Origin: Chryseobacterium lactis
GTDB taxonomy: Bacteria > Bacteroidota > Bacteroidia > Flavobacteriales > Weeksellaceae
Reading direction: 5' to 3'
Length of the DNA: 64,000 nucleotides
NCBI RefSeq assembly: GCF_003815875.1
Contig: NZ_CP033924.1
Coordinates: 3,224,001-3,288,000, forward strand
Shown here: positions 46,024 to 53,828 of the stretch, in pieces
Position numbering within the stretch: position 1 is the first letter of the stretch
Layout of the letters: the number at the start of each line of letters is the position of its first letter
The notes under the pieces: model-generated
What the model was told of the DNA's origin: nothing
What the model saw: the letters and a program-made list of their open reading frames with translations, nothing else
Databases searched by the model: none
Program-made: the position numbers and the translations under genes

Positions 46024-46575
46024 ATGAAAATCTTAGCAATAGCAGGAAGTAACTCAGAAGTTTCCATGAACAAGCAGTTGGTGGCCTATGCATCAACACT
46101 ATTTGAAAATGCAGAAGTAGAAGTAATCGATTTAAATCCTTTCGAAATGCCAATCTATAAGCATGAAAGAGAATTGGCAGGTGGTGTGCCACAGGAAGCG
46201 CATGATTTTGCTGCTAAAATTGACGGGGCAAACTTGTTGTTGGTTTCATTAGGAGAACATAACGGAACTTACTCTACAGCATTTAAAAATGTGTTCGATT
46301 GGGTATCCAGAATTAAAGACAGAACGGTATGGAATGAAGTGCCAATGCTATTGATGTCTACATCTCCCGGAGGTAGAGGTGGAGCAGGAGTTTTGGAAGC
46401 TGCTTCAAAGCGTTTCCCTTTCCATGGTGGAAATGTGGTAGAAACTTTCTCACTTCCTTTCTTTAATGATAACTTTGATAAAGCAGAGCAAAAAATTTCT
46501 AACGAAGAGAAAAACAACGAATTAAAGCATAAAATCAAGAAGATTGCGGCCATCGAAACGATCCTTGAAAAATAG
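46024..46575 (+). CDS. NAD(P)H-dependent FMN reductase family oxidoreductase
   Basis: 183 residues of flavodoxin-like fold. AGSNSEVSMNKQL is the FMN phosphate loop. ISLGEHNGTYSTAFKNVFDWVSR (with VSLGEHNG in this protein) is the family substrate-binding motif, and STSPGGRGGAGVL the third loop. The family includes azo-, chromate- and quinone-reducing enzymes. Cytoplasmic, no signal peptide. Specific substrate unknown. Confidence 0.92.
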   Translation: MKILAIAGSNSEVSMNKQLVAYASTLFENAEVEVIDLNPFEMPIYKHERELAGGVPQEAHDFAAKIDGANLLLVSLGEHNGTYSTAFKNVFDWVSRIKDRTVWNEVPMLLMSTSPGGRGGAGVLEAASKRFPFHGGNVVETFSLPFFNDNFDKAEQKISNEEKNNELKHKIKKIAAIETILEK

Positions 46576-46577
46576 AA

Positions 46578-46608
46578 TTTGAATATTCATTTAAAATTAC
46601 TATTTTTG
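46578..46608 (+). promoter_or_regulatory. Promoter of the small unit upstream of purM
   Basis: TTTG (46578-46581), 19 nt, TATTTTTG (46601-46608). It is one of the best consensus matches in the window. The transcription start is expected near 46615. Confidence 0.65.
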
Positions 46609-46622
46609 CAAAAAGAAAAGAG

Positions 46623-46697
46623 ATGAAAATTCAGACCTCCTATAAACAATGTTTTTCTCATAAAGGGAAAATTGTGGGCTCTGAAATTCTGAGATAA
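46623..46697 (+). CDS. 24-codon ORF, possible leader peptide
   Basis: ATG to TAA, peptide starting MKIQTSYKQCFSHKGKIVG and ending SEILR. It starts about 8 nt after the predicted transcription start and ends 7 nt before a strong terminator hairpin. A purine-rich AAAAGAAAAGAG precedes the ATG. It may be a leader peptide controlling read-through into purM, a free small protein, or an incidental ORF in a small RNA. No homologue is known to me. Confidence 0.4.
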   Translation: MKIQTSYKQCFSHKGKIVGSEILR

Positions 46698-46704
46698 AAT
46701 AACG

Positions 46705-46736
46705 GCCGATAATCTGAAAAGATTGTCGGCTTTTTT
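46705..46736 (+). terminator. Strong terminator/attenuator ahead of purM
   Basis: GCCGATAATCT (46705-46715) pairs with AGATTGTCGGC (46720-46730) with one G-T pair and a GAAA tetraloop sequence, then TTTTTT. It lies 110 bp before the purM ATG. Confidence 0.85.
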
Positions 46737-46789
46737 GTTTTCCAAATTTGAAATAAAAAGTAAAAATATAAAAGATAAAAAGACGCCAG

Positions 46790-46838
46790 ACATCAGATAC
46801 AAAAATTTGAAATCTGAAATCCAATATCTAAAAATCTA
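46790..46838 (+). repeat. Repeat GAAATCTGAAATCCAATATCTAAAA, second copy
   Basis: Contains CAGACATCAGATAC and AAATCTGAAATCCAATATCT, resembling the sequence at 21881-21922 (ATATCTGAAATCTATTATCT). Both copies end a few bases before a start codon. Confidence 0.5.
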
Positions 46839-46845
46839 AGCAGAC

Positions 46846-47838
46846 ATGAGCAACACTTACAAATCAGCAGGAGTAGACAAAGAAGAAGGATACAAAACGG
46901 TTGACAAGATCAAAAAAGCAGTTGGCGAAACCCACAATTCCAATGTATTGAATCATTTGGGAAGCTTTGGTGCTTTCTATGAAATCGGAGGATACAAAAA
47001 TCCTGTCCTGGTTTCAGGAACAGATGGAGTAGGTACAAAGCTGAAAGTAGCTTTGGATACCAAAAAATATGACTCTATCGGGATCGACTGTTTCGCGATG
47101 TGTGCCAATGATATCCTTTGTCATGGTGCCAAACCTTTGTTCTTCCTAGATTACCTGGCTTGTGGAAAGCTTGATTCTGAAATTGCTGCAGAAATTGTTC
47201 TTGGAATGGTGAATGCCTGTAAAGACAACAACTGTGCGTTAATCGGTGGCGAAACTGCTGAAATGCCGGGAATGTACCAGCCGGGAGATTATGATGTTGC
47301 AGGATTCTGTGTAGGAATCGTAGAAAAAGACCAGATTATTGATGGGTCTAATATTAAGCCGGGTAACAAAATTATAGCATTACCAAGCTCAGGATTCCAT
47401 TCCAACGGATTCTCCTTAGTAAGAAAAGTATTCCCTGACTTCGAAGAAGAATTTGAAGGAAAACCTTTATATGAAACGCTTTTAGTTCCTACCAGATTAT
47501 ATTATAAGGATATTCATAAAGTATTGGAAGAAGTAAAAGTAAGCGGTATCGCTCACATTACAGGAGGAGGTCTTTATGAAAACGTTCCGAGAATTATTCC
47601 CGAAGGACTTTGTGCTTCTGTCGACGGTGCAAAAATCAGAATTCCAAGCGTAATGCTTGAATTAGAAAAAAGAGGTGGCGTTACCCGCGAAGAAATGTAC
47701 GGAACTTTCAATATGGGAGTAGGAATGATCATCGTAGTAGATGCCGCGCATGCTGAAAAAGTATTGCACCTTTTGGACGATGCTTACGAAATCGGAGAAA
47801 TCACTGAAGGAGCAGAGAAAATTGATTTAAAATTTTAG
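46846..47838 (+). CDS. purM: Phosphoribosylformylglycinamidine cyclo-ligase
   Basis: Fifth step of IMP synthesis: ATP-dependent ring closure of FGAM to AIR. 330 residues. VSGTDGVGTKLKVAL, GIDCFAMCANDILCHGAKPLFFLDYLACG and ALIGGETAEMPGMY are PurM/AIRS hallmarks. The C-terminal AIRS_C domain contains IAHITGGGLYENVPRIIP. It is the first gene of a purM-purN-purH-purD-guaA cluster, but non-coding repeats separate the genes, so several transcripts are likely. Confidence 0.97.
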   Translation: MSNTYKSAGVDKEEGYKTVDKIKKAVGETHNSNVLNHLGSFGAFYEIGGYKNPVLVSGTDGVGTKLKVALDTKKYDSIGIDCFAMCANDILCHGAKPLFFLDYLACGKLDSEIAAEIVLGMVNACKDNNCALIGGETAEMPGMYQPGDYDVAGFCVGIVEKDQIIDGSNIKPGNKIIALPSSGFHSNGFSLVRKVFPDFEEEFEGKPLYETLLVPTRLYYKDIHKVLEEVKVSGIAHITGGGLYENVPRIIPEGLCASVDGAKIRIPSVMLELEKRGGVTREEMYGTFNMGVGMIIVVDAAHAEKVLHLLDDAYEIGEITEGAEKIDLKF

Positions 47839-47840
47839 AA

Positions 47841-47930
47841 GCTTAATCCCGCTTTCCGCTATATCTTTTTCGCCAAACGCTTTTTTACAAAGCCATTTTT
47901 TGAAAAAGGATGCCGCTGCAATCGGGGCTA
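47841..47930 (-). repeat. Dispersed structured element (AGCCCCGAT...GCGGGATTAAGCT), copy 2
   Basis: On the minus strand it starts TTAGCCCCGATTGCAGCGGC and ends GCGGAAAGCGGGATTAAGC. It has the same outer ends and possible AGC-CCCG/CGGG-GCT closing stem as the copy at 26991-27090. It begins 2 bp after the purM stop. Confidence 0.65.
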
Positions 47931-47939
47931 ATTAAAAAA

Positions 47940-47971
47940 GCCTTGTCAAGGTTCTAAATCTTGAGAAGGCT
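47940..47971. repeat. Degenerate GTCAAGG hairpin, copy 2
   Basis: GCCTTGTCAAGGTTCTAAAT followed by CTTGAGAAGGC. It is an imperfect inverted repeat related to 45051-45075, 12 bp upstream of purN. Confidence 0.5.
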
Positions 47972-47983
47972 AAGAAAACAAAC

Positions 47984-48550
47984 ATGAAGAACATCGTTGT
48001 ACTTGTATCCGGTTCAGGAACCAATCTGCAGAGAATCATTGATACCATTGAAGCTGGAGAAATTCAGAATGCAAAAGTAAATTTGGTAGTTGCTGACAGA
48101 GAATGTTTTGGACTGGAAAGAGCAAAGAATCACAATATAGAAAACATACTTATTCCAAGAGGAAAGAATTTCAGTAGTGAATTGGCTAAAGTAATTCCAC
48201 AAAATACAGATCTGATTGTATTGGCAGGATTCTTATCCATTTTAAAATCTGAGTTCTGTGAAAACTGGAATGGTAAAATAATAAATATTCATCCTGCATT
48301 ACTTCCGAAATTCGGAGGAAAAGGAATGTGGGGAATGAACGTTCACAATGCCGTTATTGAAGCCAAAGAAGTAGAGAGTGGAGCCACTGTACATTTTGTG
48401 ACTCCCGGTATTGATGAAGGAGAAGCGATACTTCAAAAATCTTTTGAAGTGACAGCTGATGATACTCCTGAAACATTAGCTCAGAAAGTTCACCAGATTG
48501 AATATGAAATATTTCCGATAGCGATCAATAAGGTCCTGGGAAATAAATAA
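47984..48550 (+). CDS. purN: Phosphoribosylglycinamide formyltransferase
   Basis: Transfers a formyl group from 10-formyltetrahydrofolate to GAR. 188 residues. VSGSGTNLQ is the phosphate loop. INIHPALLPKFGGKGMWGMN includes the catalytic Asn/His pair, and SGATVHFVTPGIDEG contains the conserved catalytic Asp. It is located between purM and purH. The start ATG follows directly after repeat sequence. Confidence 0.96.
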   Translation: MKNIVVLVSGSGTNLQRIIDTIEAGEIQNAKVNLVVADRECFGLERAKNHNIENILIPRGKNFSSELAKVIPQNTDLIVLAGFLSILKSEFCENWNGKIINIHPALLPKFGGKGMWGMNVHNAVIEAKEVESGATVHFVTPGIDEGEAILQKSFEVTADDTPETLAQKVHQIEYEIFPIAINKVLGNK

Positions 48551-48585
48551 ATATAACAATGTACCAGTGTACAAATAATTGTAAT

Positions 48586-48615
48586 TGTCATTCTGAGCAT
48601 AGCGAAGAATCTCAT
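48586..48615. repeat. GTCATTCTGAG...GAATCTC dispersed element
   Basis: GTCATTCTGAGCATAGCGAA followed by GAATCTC, between purN and purH. A related sequence lies at 26895, 51803 and 62345. Confidence 0.5.
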
Positions 48616-48656
48616 TGTTACATTGATTTAAAAAAAATCTAAGTAAAATAAAAAGT

Positions 48657-48698
48657 AATCCGGAAGTGAAAGACCCGGATACAGTTTGAAATAACTGT
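48657..48698 (+). promoter_or_regulatory. Two adjacent hairpins in the purH leader
   Basis: ATCCGG (48658-48663) pairs with CCGGAT (48675-48680). ACAGTT (48681-48686) pairs with AACTGT (48693-48698). They stack directly on each other 21 nt ahead of the purH ATG. I do not recognise a known riboswitch; the conserved ZTP (pfl) core is not visible. Confidence 0.35.
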
Positions 48699-48719
48699 GA
48701 AAAGTAAAAATTGAAAGTA

Positions 48720-50237
48720 ATGAGTAAAAAGAGAGTTTTAATCAGTGTTTCTGACAAGAGTGGATTAATCGAATTCGCACAGTTTTTGGAAGCTCAGAAC
48801 TATGAGTTGATCTCTACAGGAGGAACATTCAAACATTTGAAAGACGCTGGTTTAAATCCAATTCAGATTGATGAGGTAACCAATTTCCCTGAAATGCTGG
48901 ACGGAAGAGTGAAAACATTGCACCCTAAAGTTCACGGAGGTCTTCTGGCTGTTCGTAACAACGAAGAGCACATGAAAACCGTTCAGGAACACGGAATTGA
49001 TCTGATCGACATGGTTATCGTAAACCTTTACCCTTTCTTTGAAAATGTAAACAAAGACATTTCTTTACATGAGAAAGTAGAGTTTATCGATATCGGAGGT
49101 CCTTCAATGCTTCGTTCTGCAGCAAAAAACTTTGATTCTGTTACCGTGATTACTGATGTAGAAGATTATACAACAGTAAAAATTGAAATGGAACAAAACG
49201 GAGACACCTATATTGAAACCCGTAAAAAACTTGCAGGAAAAGTATTCAACCTTACTTCTGCTTATGATGCTGCTATTTCAAGAATGCTTTTAGATGAGGA
49301 ATATCCTACCTATTTAAATGCTTCTTACAAAAAAGTATCTGACTTAAGATACGGTGAAAATCCTCACCAGACGGCAGCTTACTACGTTTCTACTTTTGAA
49401 AACGGAGCAATGAAAGATTTCGAGCAGCTTGGAGGAAAAGAACTTTCTTTCAACAACCTTCGTGATATGGATCTTTGCTGGAAAGTAGTGACAGAGTTTA
49501 AAGAAGAAATGGCTTGTTGTGCTGTAAAACATTCTACCCCTTGTGGAGTGGCTATCGGTACTTCAGCATTGGAAACTTATCAAAAAACTTTCGAATGTGA
49601 TCCCGTTTCTATCTTTGGCGGAATTGTTGCTATGAACTATAAGATTGATGCCGCAACAGCTGAAGAACTCAACAAAACTTTTCTGGAGATCGTAATGGCT
49701 CCTGCCTTCGACGAAGAAGCTCTTGAAGTTTTAAGAAAAAAGAAAAATTTAAGAATCATAAAAATCGTAAACCCTGTTTCTGATAAGAAAACTTGGGTGA
49801 AAGTTGACGGTGGTATCCTGGTTCAGGATAATGATTTGCACTTCTCTGATGATATTAAAGTCGTTACTGAAACTCAACCGACGGAAGAGCAGCAGAAAGC
49901 TTTATTATTCTCACAAAGAGTAGTAAAATATGTGAAGTCAAACGCTATTGTTGTTTCCAACGGGATCCAGGCATTTGGTATCGGAGGCGGACAGGTCAAC
50001 AGAATCTGGGCAACTCAGCAGGCTATTGAAAGAGCGAAAGAAAAATTCACAGGAGATTTAGTATTGGCTTCTGATGCATTTTTCCCTTTCCGTGATGTGG
50101 TAGATTTCTGCGCTCAGGAAGGTATCAAGGCGATCATACAACCTGGCGGAAGTGTAAAAGATCAGGACAGTATAGAAGCTGCTAATGAGCACGGTATTCC
50201 TATGATGTTTACTGGTGTTAGACACTTTTTCCACTAA
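48720..50237 (+). CDS. purH: Bifunctional AICAR transformylase / IMP cyclohydrolase
   Basis: Last two steps of IMP synthesis. 505 residues from ATG 48720 (the frame extends 9 nt further to a TTG). The N-terminal MGS-like cyclohydrolase domain (about 1-150, [38 protein letters not shown]) is present. The transformylase domain includes [15 protein letters not shown] and [13 protein letters not shown] (catalytic Lys-His). [33 protein letters not shown] closes the protein. Confidence 0.97.
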   Translation: MSKKRVLISVSDKSGLIEFAQFLEAQNYELISTGGTFKHLKDAGLNPIQIDEVTNFPEMLDGRVKTLHPKVHGGLLAVRNNEEHMKTVQEHGIDLIDMVIVNLYPFFENVNKDISLHEKVEFIDIGGPSMLRSAAKNFDSVTVITDVEDYTTVKIEMEQNGDTYIETRKKLAGKVFNLTSAYDAAISRMLLDEEYPTYLNASYKKVSDLRYGENPHQTAAYYVSTFENGAMKDFEQLGGKELSFNNLRDMDLCWKVVTEFKEEMACCAVKHSTPCGVAIGTSALETYQKTFECDPVSIFGGIVAMNYKIDAATAEELNKTFLEIVMAPAFDEEALEVLRKKKNLRIIKIVNPVSDKKTWVKVDGGILVQDNDLHFSDDIKVVTETQPTEEQQKALLFSQRVVKYVKSNAIVVSNGIQAFGIGGGQVNRIWATQQAIERAKEKFTGDLVLASDAFFPFRDVVDFCAQEGIKAIIQPGGSVKDQDSIEAANEHGIPMMFTGVRHFFH

Positions 50238-50265
50238 TTAAAATAGAATTAAAAAATAATTAGGG

Positions 50266-50298
50266 ATTGTATTTTTAGCATTCAAAATTATATATTTG
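50266..50298 (+). promoter_or_regulatory. Promoter of purD
   Basis: ATTG (50266-50269), 21 nt, TATATTTG (50291-50298). The ATG lies 27 nt after the -7 box, indicating a separate purD transcript. Confidence 0.5.
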
Positions 50299-50325
50299 TA
50301 AATTAGACTAGATAATAAATAAAGT

Positions 50326-51564
50326 ATGAGAATATTAATCATAGGTGAAGGCGGTAGAGAATCTGCTTTAGCGGCAAAACTTCAGAATGACCCTAGAATT
50401 TCTAAAATGTTTTTTGCCAACGGGAATGCTACTACCGATGTAATAGGGAAAAATGTTCATTTATCAGAAATCAAAGAACTTAGAGATTTCGCTATTAAAG
50501 AAAAGATTGATCTTACGATCGTAGGTCCTGAAGCTCCATTGGTAGCTGGTTTGAAGGATGAATTTAAAAAACACGATCTTAAAGTTTTTGGCCCTACTCA
50601 AAAGGTAGCAAGCCTGGAAGGAAGTAAGGCTTTCTCTAAGAAATTTATGCAAACCTATGATATCAAGACGGCTAAAGCTGTAGTATTTGATTCATATAAC
50701 GAAGCTAAAGAATATGTTCAGAAACAACAATATCCTTTAGTAATCAAGGCTAGTGGTTTAGCAGGTGGAAAAGGGGTTGTTATTTGCGACAATCTTGAAG
50801 AAGCTGAAGCAACCATCCATGATTTCATGATCAGAAGAATCTATGGAGATGCTGGTATTCGTTTAGTTATTGAAGAATATTTACAAGGTTTTGAAGCTTC
50901 TATCATTGCTTTCTCTAATGGAGATCAACTTTTCCCTTGTATCGCTGCTAAAGATTATAAAAAGGCAGGAAACGGAGATACGGGACCTAATACAGGTGGT
51001 ATGGGTTCAGTGGCACCAAGCCCGGAATTCACGCAGGAACATTATGCAGATTTCGAGAAAAATATTTTAGAACCTACTGTTAAAGGTCTTAAAGCAGAAG
51101 GTTTCGGATTTAAAGGAATCATTTTCTTCGGATTAATGGTAACTAAAAACGGAGCTTACCTTCTTGAATACAACATGAGATTCGGAGATCCTGAAACTCA
51201 GGTATTGATGGCTCTTATGGAAAACAACCTGTTAGATGTAATCCAGGATTGTATGGATGGAAAAGAGATCGAACTGAAGTTTAAAGACGAAAAAGCAGTT
51301 TGTCTGGTAATGTGCTCAGGAGGTTACCCGAGAAACTTCGAAACAGGTTTCGAAATCGTAGGCGAAGACAAATTAAAATATAGTAAACTATTATATGCAG
51401 GTGCTGCTAAAAAAGGAGATAAAGTGGTTTCCAATGGTGGTAGAGTATTGAACGTTGTGGCTACAGGAGCTACCTACGAAGATGCCCGCAAGAAAGTTTA
51501 CGAAGATGCCGGACACGTACATTTCGATTACGGCTTCTACAGAGAAGACATCGGAAAGTTTTAA
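50326..51564 (+). CDS. purD: Phosphoribosylamine-glycine ligase
   Basis: Makes GAR from phosphoribosylamine, glycine and ATP. 412 residues. MRILIIGEGGRESALAAKL is the N domain. VGPEAPLVAGL, SKAFSKKFM, VIKASGLAGGKGVVI (ATP-grasp P-loop-like), DTGPNTGGMGSVAP and LLEYNMRFGDPETQ are present. Full length. It has its own promoter and terminator. Confidence 0.97.
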   Translation: MRILIIGEGGRESALAAKLQNDPRISKMFFANGNATTDVIGKNVHLSEIKELRDFAIKEKIDLTIVGPEAPLVAGLKDEFKKHDLKVFGPTQKVASLEGSKAFSKKFMQTYDIKTAKAVVFDSYNEAKEYVQKQQYPLVIKASGLAGGKGVVICDNLEEAEATIHDFMIRRIYGDAGIRLVIEEYLQGFEASIIAFSNGDQLFPCIAAKDYKKAGNGDTGPNTGGMGSVAPSPEFTQEHYADFEKNILEPTVKGLKAEGFGFKGIIFFGLMVTKNGAYLLEYNMRFGDPETQVLMALMENNLLDVIQDCMDGKEIELKFKDEKAVCLVMCSGGYPRNFETGFEIVGEDKLKYSKLLYAGAAKKGDKVVSNGGRVLNVVATGATYEDARKKVYEDAGHVHFDYGFYREDIGKF

Positions 51565-51575
51565 TAAAAATCACG

Positions 51576-51609
51576 AAAAAAGATTTGGAGACATTCCAAG
51601 TCTTTTTTT
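51576..51609 (+). terminator. purD terminator
   Basis: AAAGATTTGGA (about 51579-51589) pairs with TCCAAGTCTTT (51595-51605) with one mismatch, then TTTTG. Confidence 0.75.
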
Positions 51610-51673
51610 GTAAAACAATTGAATAGACAATAGGCTTTAGTAATAAGCCATATATTTTTTAGGTTTTATATTC

Positions 51674-51750
51674 CATCAATAGAATTGGGCTTTAGCCCGA
51701 TTGGTTATAAAAAAGCAGAGATAGAATGGGCTTTAGCCAAAACCTAATAA
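51674..51750. repeat. Paired GGGCTTTAGCCC element, copy 2
   Basis: CATCAATAGAATT, GGGCTTTAGCCC (51687-51698), a short spacer, then GATAGAATGGGCTTTAGCC (51719-51737) and AAAACCTAA. It has the same two-part order as 41961-42030. Confidence 0.65.
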
Positions 51751-51802
51751 ATTGATTAAACAATTTTTGAGTGACGCTTTGATTAATGTATGTAACATAG
51801 GC

Positions 51803-51871
51803 TTTGTCACTCCATAGGAATCTCAACTGTAAGGAGATATCGGATAGCTTAGATTCCTACGGAATGACAAA
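51803..51871. repeat. 69-nt inverted repeat TTTGTCA...TGACAAA
   Basis: TTTGTCACTCCATAGGAATC (from 51803) pairs with GATTCCTACGGAATGACAAA (ending 51871), with two mismatches in a 20-21 bp stem. It resembles a full copy of the GTCATTCC-type element seen elsewhere as half copies. Confidence 0.65.
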
Positions 51872-51950
51872 AGTACAATGAAACTCTGCTGCAATGGAAC
51901 AATCAAAAGACTAACTCGTTATTTATAATTTATAAATCATAATTCAAAAA

Positions 51951-53480
51951 ATGAACAACGGTATTATTATTTTAGATTTCGGATCCCAGTACAACCAACT
52001 TATCGGAAGAAGAATCCGTGAGATGGGAGTATATTCTGAAATCTTACCTTACAATACACCATTACAAGATATTTTAGCAAAACAACCAAAAGGAATCATT
52101 CTTTCTGGTGGACCAAGCTCTGTAAATGCAGAAAATGCTCACCTGGTTGAAAAAGAACTATACGAACAAGGCGTTCCTGTATTGGGAATTTGCTACGGAA
52201 TGCAGATGACGGCTCACCTTTTAGGAGGAAAAGTAAACAAAGGAGAGAAAGGAGAGTATGGTAAAGCCAATCTTGAAATCGTTAAAGAAAGCTCTTTATT
52301 AAAAGGGGTTACTCAGAACTCTGTAGTTTGGATGAGTCACTTTGATGAAGTAGGAGAGTTACCGGCAGGATTTGAATTAAATGCAAAGTCAGGCGTAATT
52401 GCTTCAATCTCTGACGAAGATAAAAAGATCTTCTGTGTTCAGTTCCACCCGGAAGTTTCCCATACGGAAGAAGGAGGAAAAATGCTTGAGAATTTCGTTT
52501 TCGGAATCTGTAACTCAGATAAGAACTGGAAACTGACCAATTATATTGAAAAAACAGTTGAGGAAATCCGTGAAAAAGTAGGAGACAACAAAGTAATCCT
52601 TGGTCTTTCAGGAGGAGTAGACTCTTCTGTTGCAGCAGTTTTAATTCATAAAGCAATCGGAGATCAGTTAACTTGTATTTTCGTTGATACAGGATTATTG
52701 AGAAAAGATGAAGGTAAGAAAGTAATGGATCAATATGGAGAGCACTTCCATATGAACATTAAAATGGTAGACGCTCAGGAACGATTCCTTTCAAAATTGG
52801 CTGGGGTAGACGATCCCGAAACGAAGAGAAAACTTATCGGAAATGAGTTTATCCATGTGTTTGACGAAGAATCTCACAAAATTGAAGGCGCTAAATTCCT
52901 GGCTCAGGGTACTATTTATCCTGACGTTATCGAAAGCCAGTCTGTTAATGGACCATCTGCAGTAATCAAGTCTCACCACAACGTTGGAGGACTTCCTGAA
53001 GATATGGAATTCGAATTACTGGAGCCGTTAAGAGAGCTTTTCAAGGACGAAGTAAGAAGAGTAGGTGAAGAATTAGGAATTCCTCATCATATGGTATACA
53101 GACACCCTTTCCCGGGTCCTGGATTAGGAATCAGAATTTTGGGAGCTGTAGATGCAGAAAAAGTAAGAATCCTTCAGGAAGCTGATGATATCTTCATCGA
53201 AGAATTATACAAAAATGATCTTTACGAAAAAGTATCTCAGGCTTTCGTAGTTCTTCTCCCTGTAAAATCTGTAGGAGTTATGGGTGATGAAAGAACTTAT
53301 GAATACACAGCAGTGGTTCGTTCTGCCAACACCATCGACTTTATGACAGCAACATGGAGCAGACTTCCTTACGAATTCCTTGATACTGTTTCCAGCAGAA
53401 TCATCAACGAAGTAAGAGGGATCAACAGAGTAGCTTACGATATTTCAAGCAAACCACCTGCAACGATTGAGTGGGAATAA
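51951..53480 (+). CDS. guaA: GMP synthase (glutamine-hydrolysing)
   Basis: Converts XMP to GMP using glutamine and ATP. 509 residues. The class I glutamine amidotransferase domain has Cys81 (LGICYGMQ), His166 and Glu168 (QFHPEVSHTEEG). The PP-loop SGGVDSS lies at 220-226. The dimerisation domain contains HPFPGPGLGIRILG and the end is NRVAYDISSKPPATIEWE. Full length. It closes the purine cluster. Confidence 0.98.
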   Translation: MNNGIIILDFGSQYNQLIGRRIREMGVYSEILPYNTPLQDILAKQPKGIILSGGPSSVNAENAHLVEKELYEQGVPVLGICYGMQMTAHLLGGKVNKGEKGEYGKANLEIVKESSLLKGVTQNSVVWMSHFDEVGELPAGFELNAKSGVIASISDEDKKIFCVQFHPEVSHTEEGGKMLENFVFGICNSDKNWKLTNYIEKTVEEIREKVGDNKVILGLSGGVDSSVAAVLIHKAIGDQLTCIFVDTGLLRKDEGKKVMDQYGEHFHMNIKMVDAQERFLSKLAGVDDPETKRKLIGNEFIHVFDEESHKIEGAKFLAQGTIYPDVIESQSVNGPSAVIKSHHNVGGLPEDMEFELLEPLRELFKDEVRRVGEELGIPHHMVYRHPFPGPGLGIRILGAVDAEKVRILQEADDIFIEELYKNDLYEKVSQAFVVLLPVKSVGVMGDERTYEYTAVVRSANTIDFMTATWSRLPYEFLDTVSSRIINEVRGINRVAYDISSKPPATIEWE

Positions 53481-53504
53481 TCTTTGACTTGAATTTTACA
53501 TATA

Positions 53505-53533
53505 AATCCTGCCCGATTGGGTGGGATTTTTTA
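53505..53533. terminator. guaA terminator
   Basis: AATCC-TG-CCC (53505-53514) pairs with GGG-TG-GGATT (53519-53528) with a two-base internal mismatch, then TTTTAT. Confidence 0.7.
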
Positions 53534-53743
53534 TATGGACAATTGTGTTTCTAAAAATTGTAATGCTTCTAGTCCAAGTGTAGTTTTCTGTAAACAAGAA
53601 CGGTGAACGCCCTCATCATTAAATAGATAAAATTTATGGTTCTTATCTGAGGTAAAAGGTGGAAATAGGACAATATCCTGTCCATCGTCTAAAGTTTTTT
53701 TACAAATAGGACATTCACTTAGATTTAGAAAAATTATTGCCAT
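53531..53743 (-). CDS. Small putative zinc-binding protein
   Basis: 70 residues. CPIC near residue 11 and HRSC near residue 47 could form a treble-clef or zinc-ribbon site. The rest is short and β-rich. It is convergent with guaA, whose terminator hairpin borders its end. No function is known to me. It is judged real because of the CxxC...HxxC arrangement and an ATG start. Confidence 0.6.
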   Translation of the reverse strand: MAIIFLNLSECPICKKTLDDGQDIVLFPPFTSDKNHKFYLFNDEGVHRSCLQKTTLGLEALQFLETQLSI

Positions 53744-53828
53744 TTCTATTTGATATTTTGGTTAATGTTTTGCTTGGTAATAGCCTATCAAAATAAATTT
53801 TCACTAAATTTAAATAAAATTACATCAA

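Larger units (their letters stand above)
51565..51950. other. 386-bp intergenic region between purD and guaA, rich in repeats
   Basis: It holds the purD terminator, a GGCTT/AAGCC hairpin (51633-51649), the paired GGGCTTTAGCCC element and the GTCATTCC inverted repeat. It contains no ORF worth calling. Confidence 0.6.

Noticed and set aside
48657..48719. ZTP or purine riboswitch ahead of purH
   Set aside because: Hairpins exist, but the conserved cores of these riboswitches are not present by eye.
52309..52656. 115-codon minus-strand ORF inside guaA
   Set aside because: Antisense shadow of a highly conserved coding region; no independent features.
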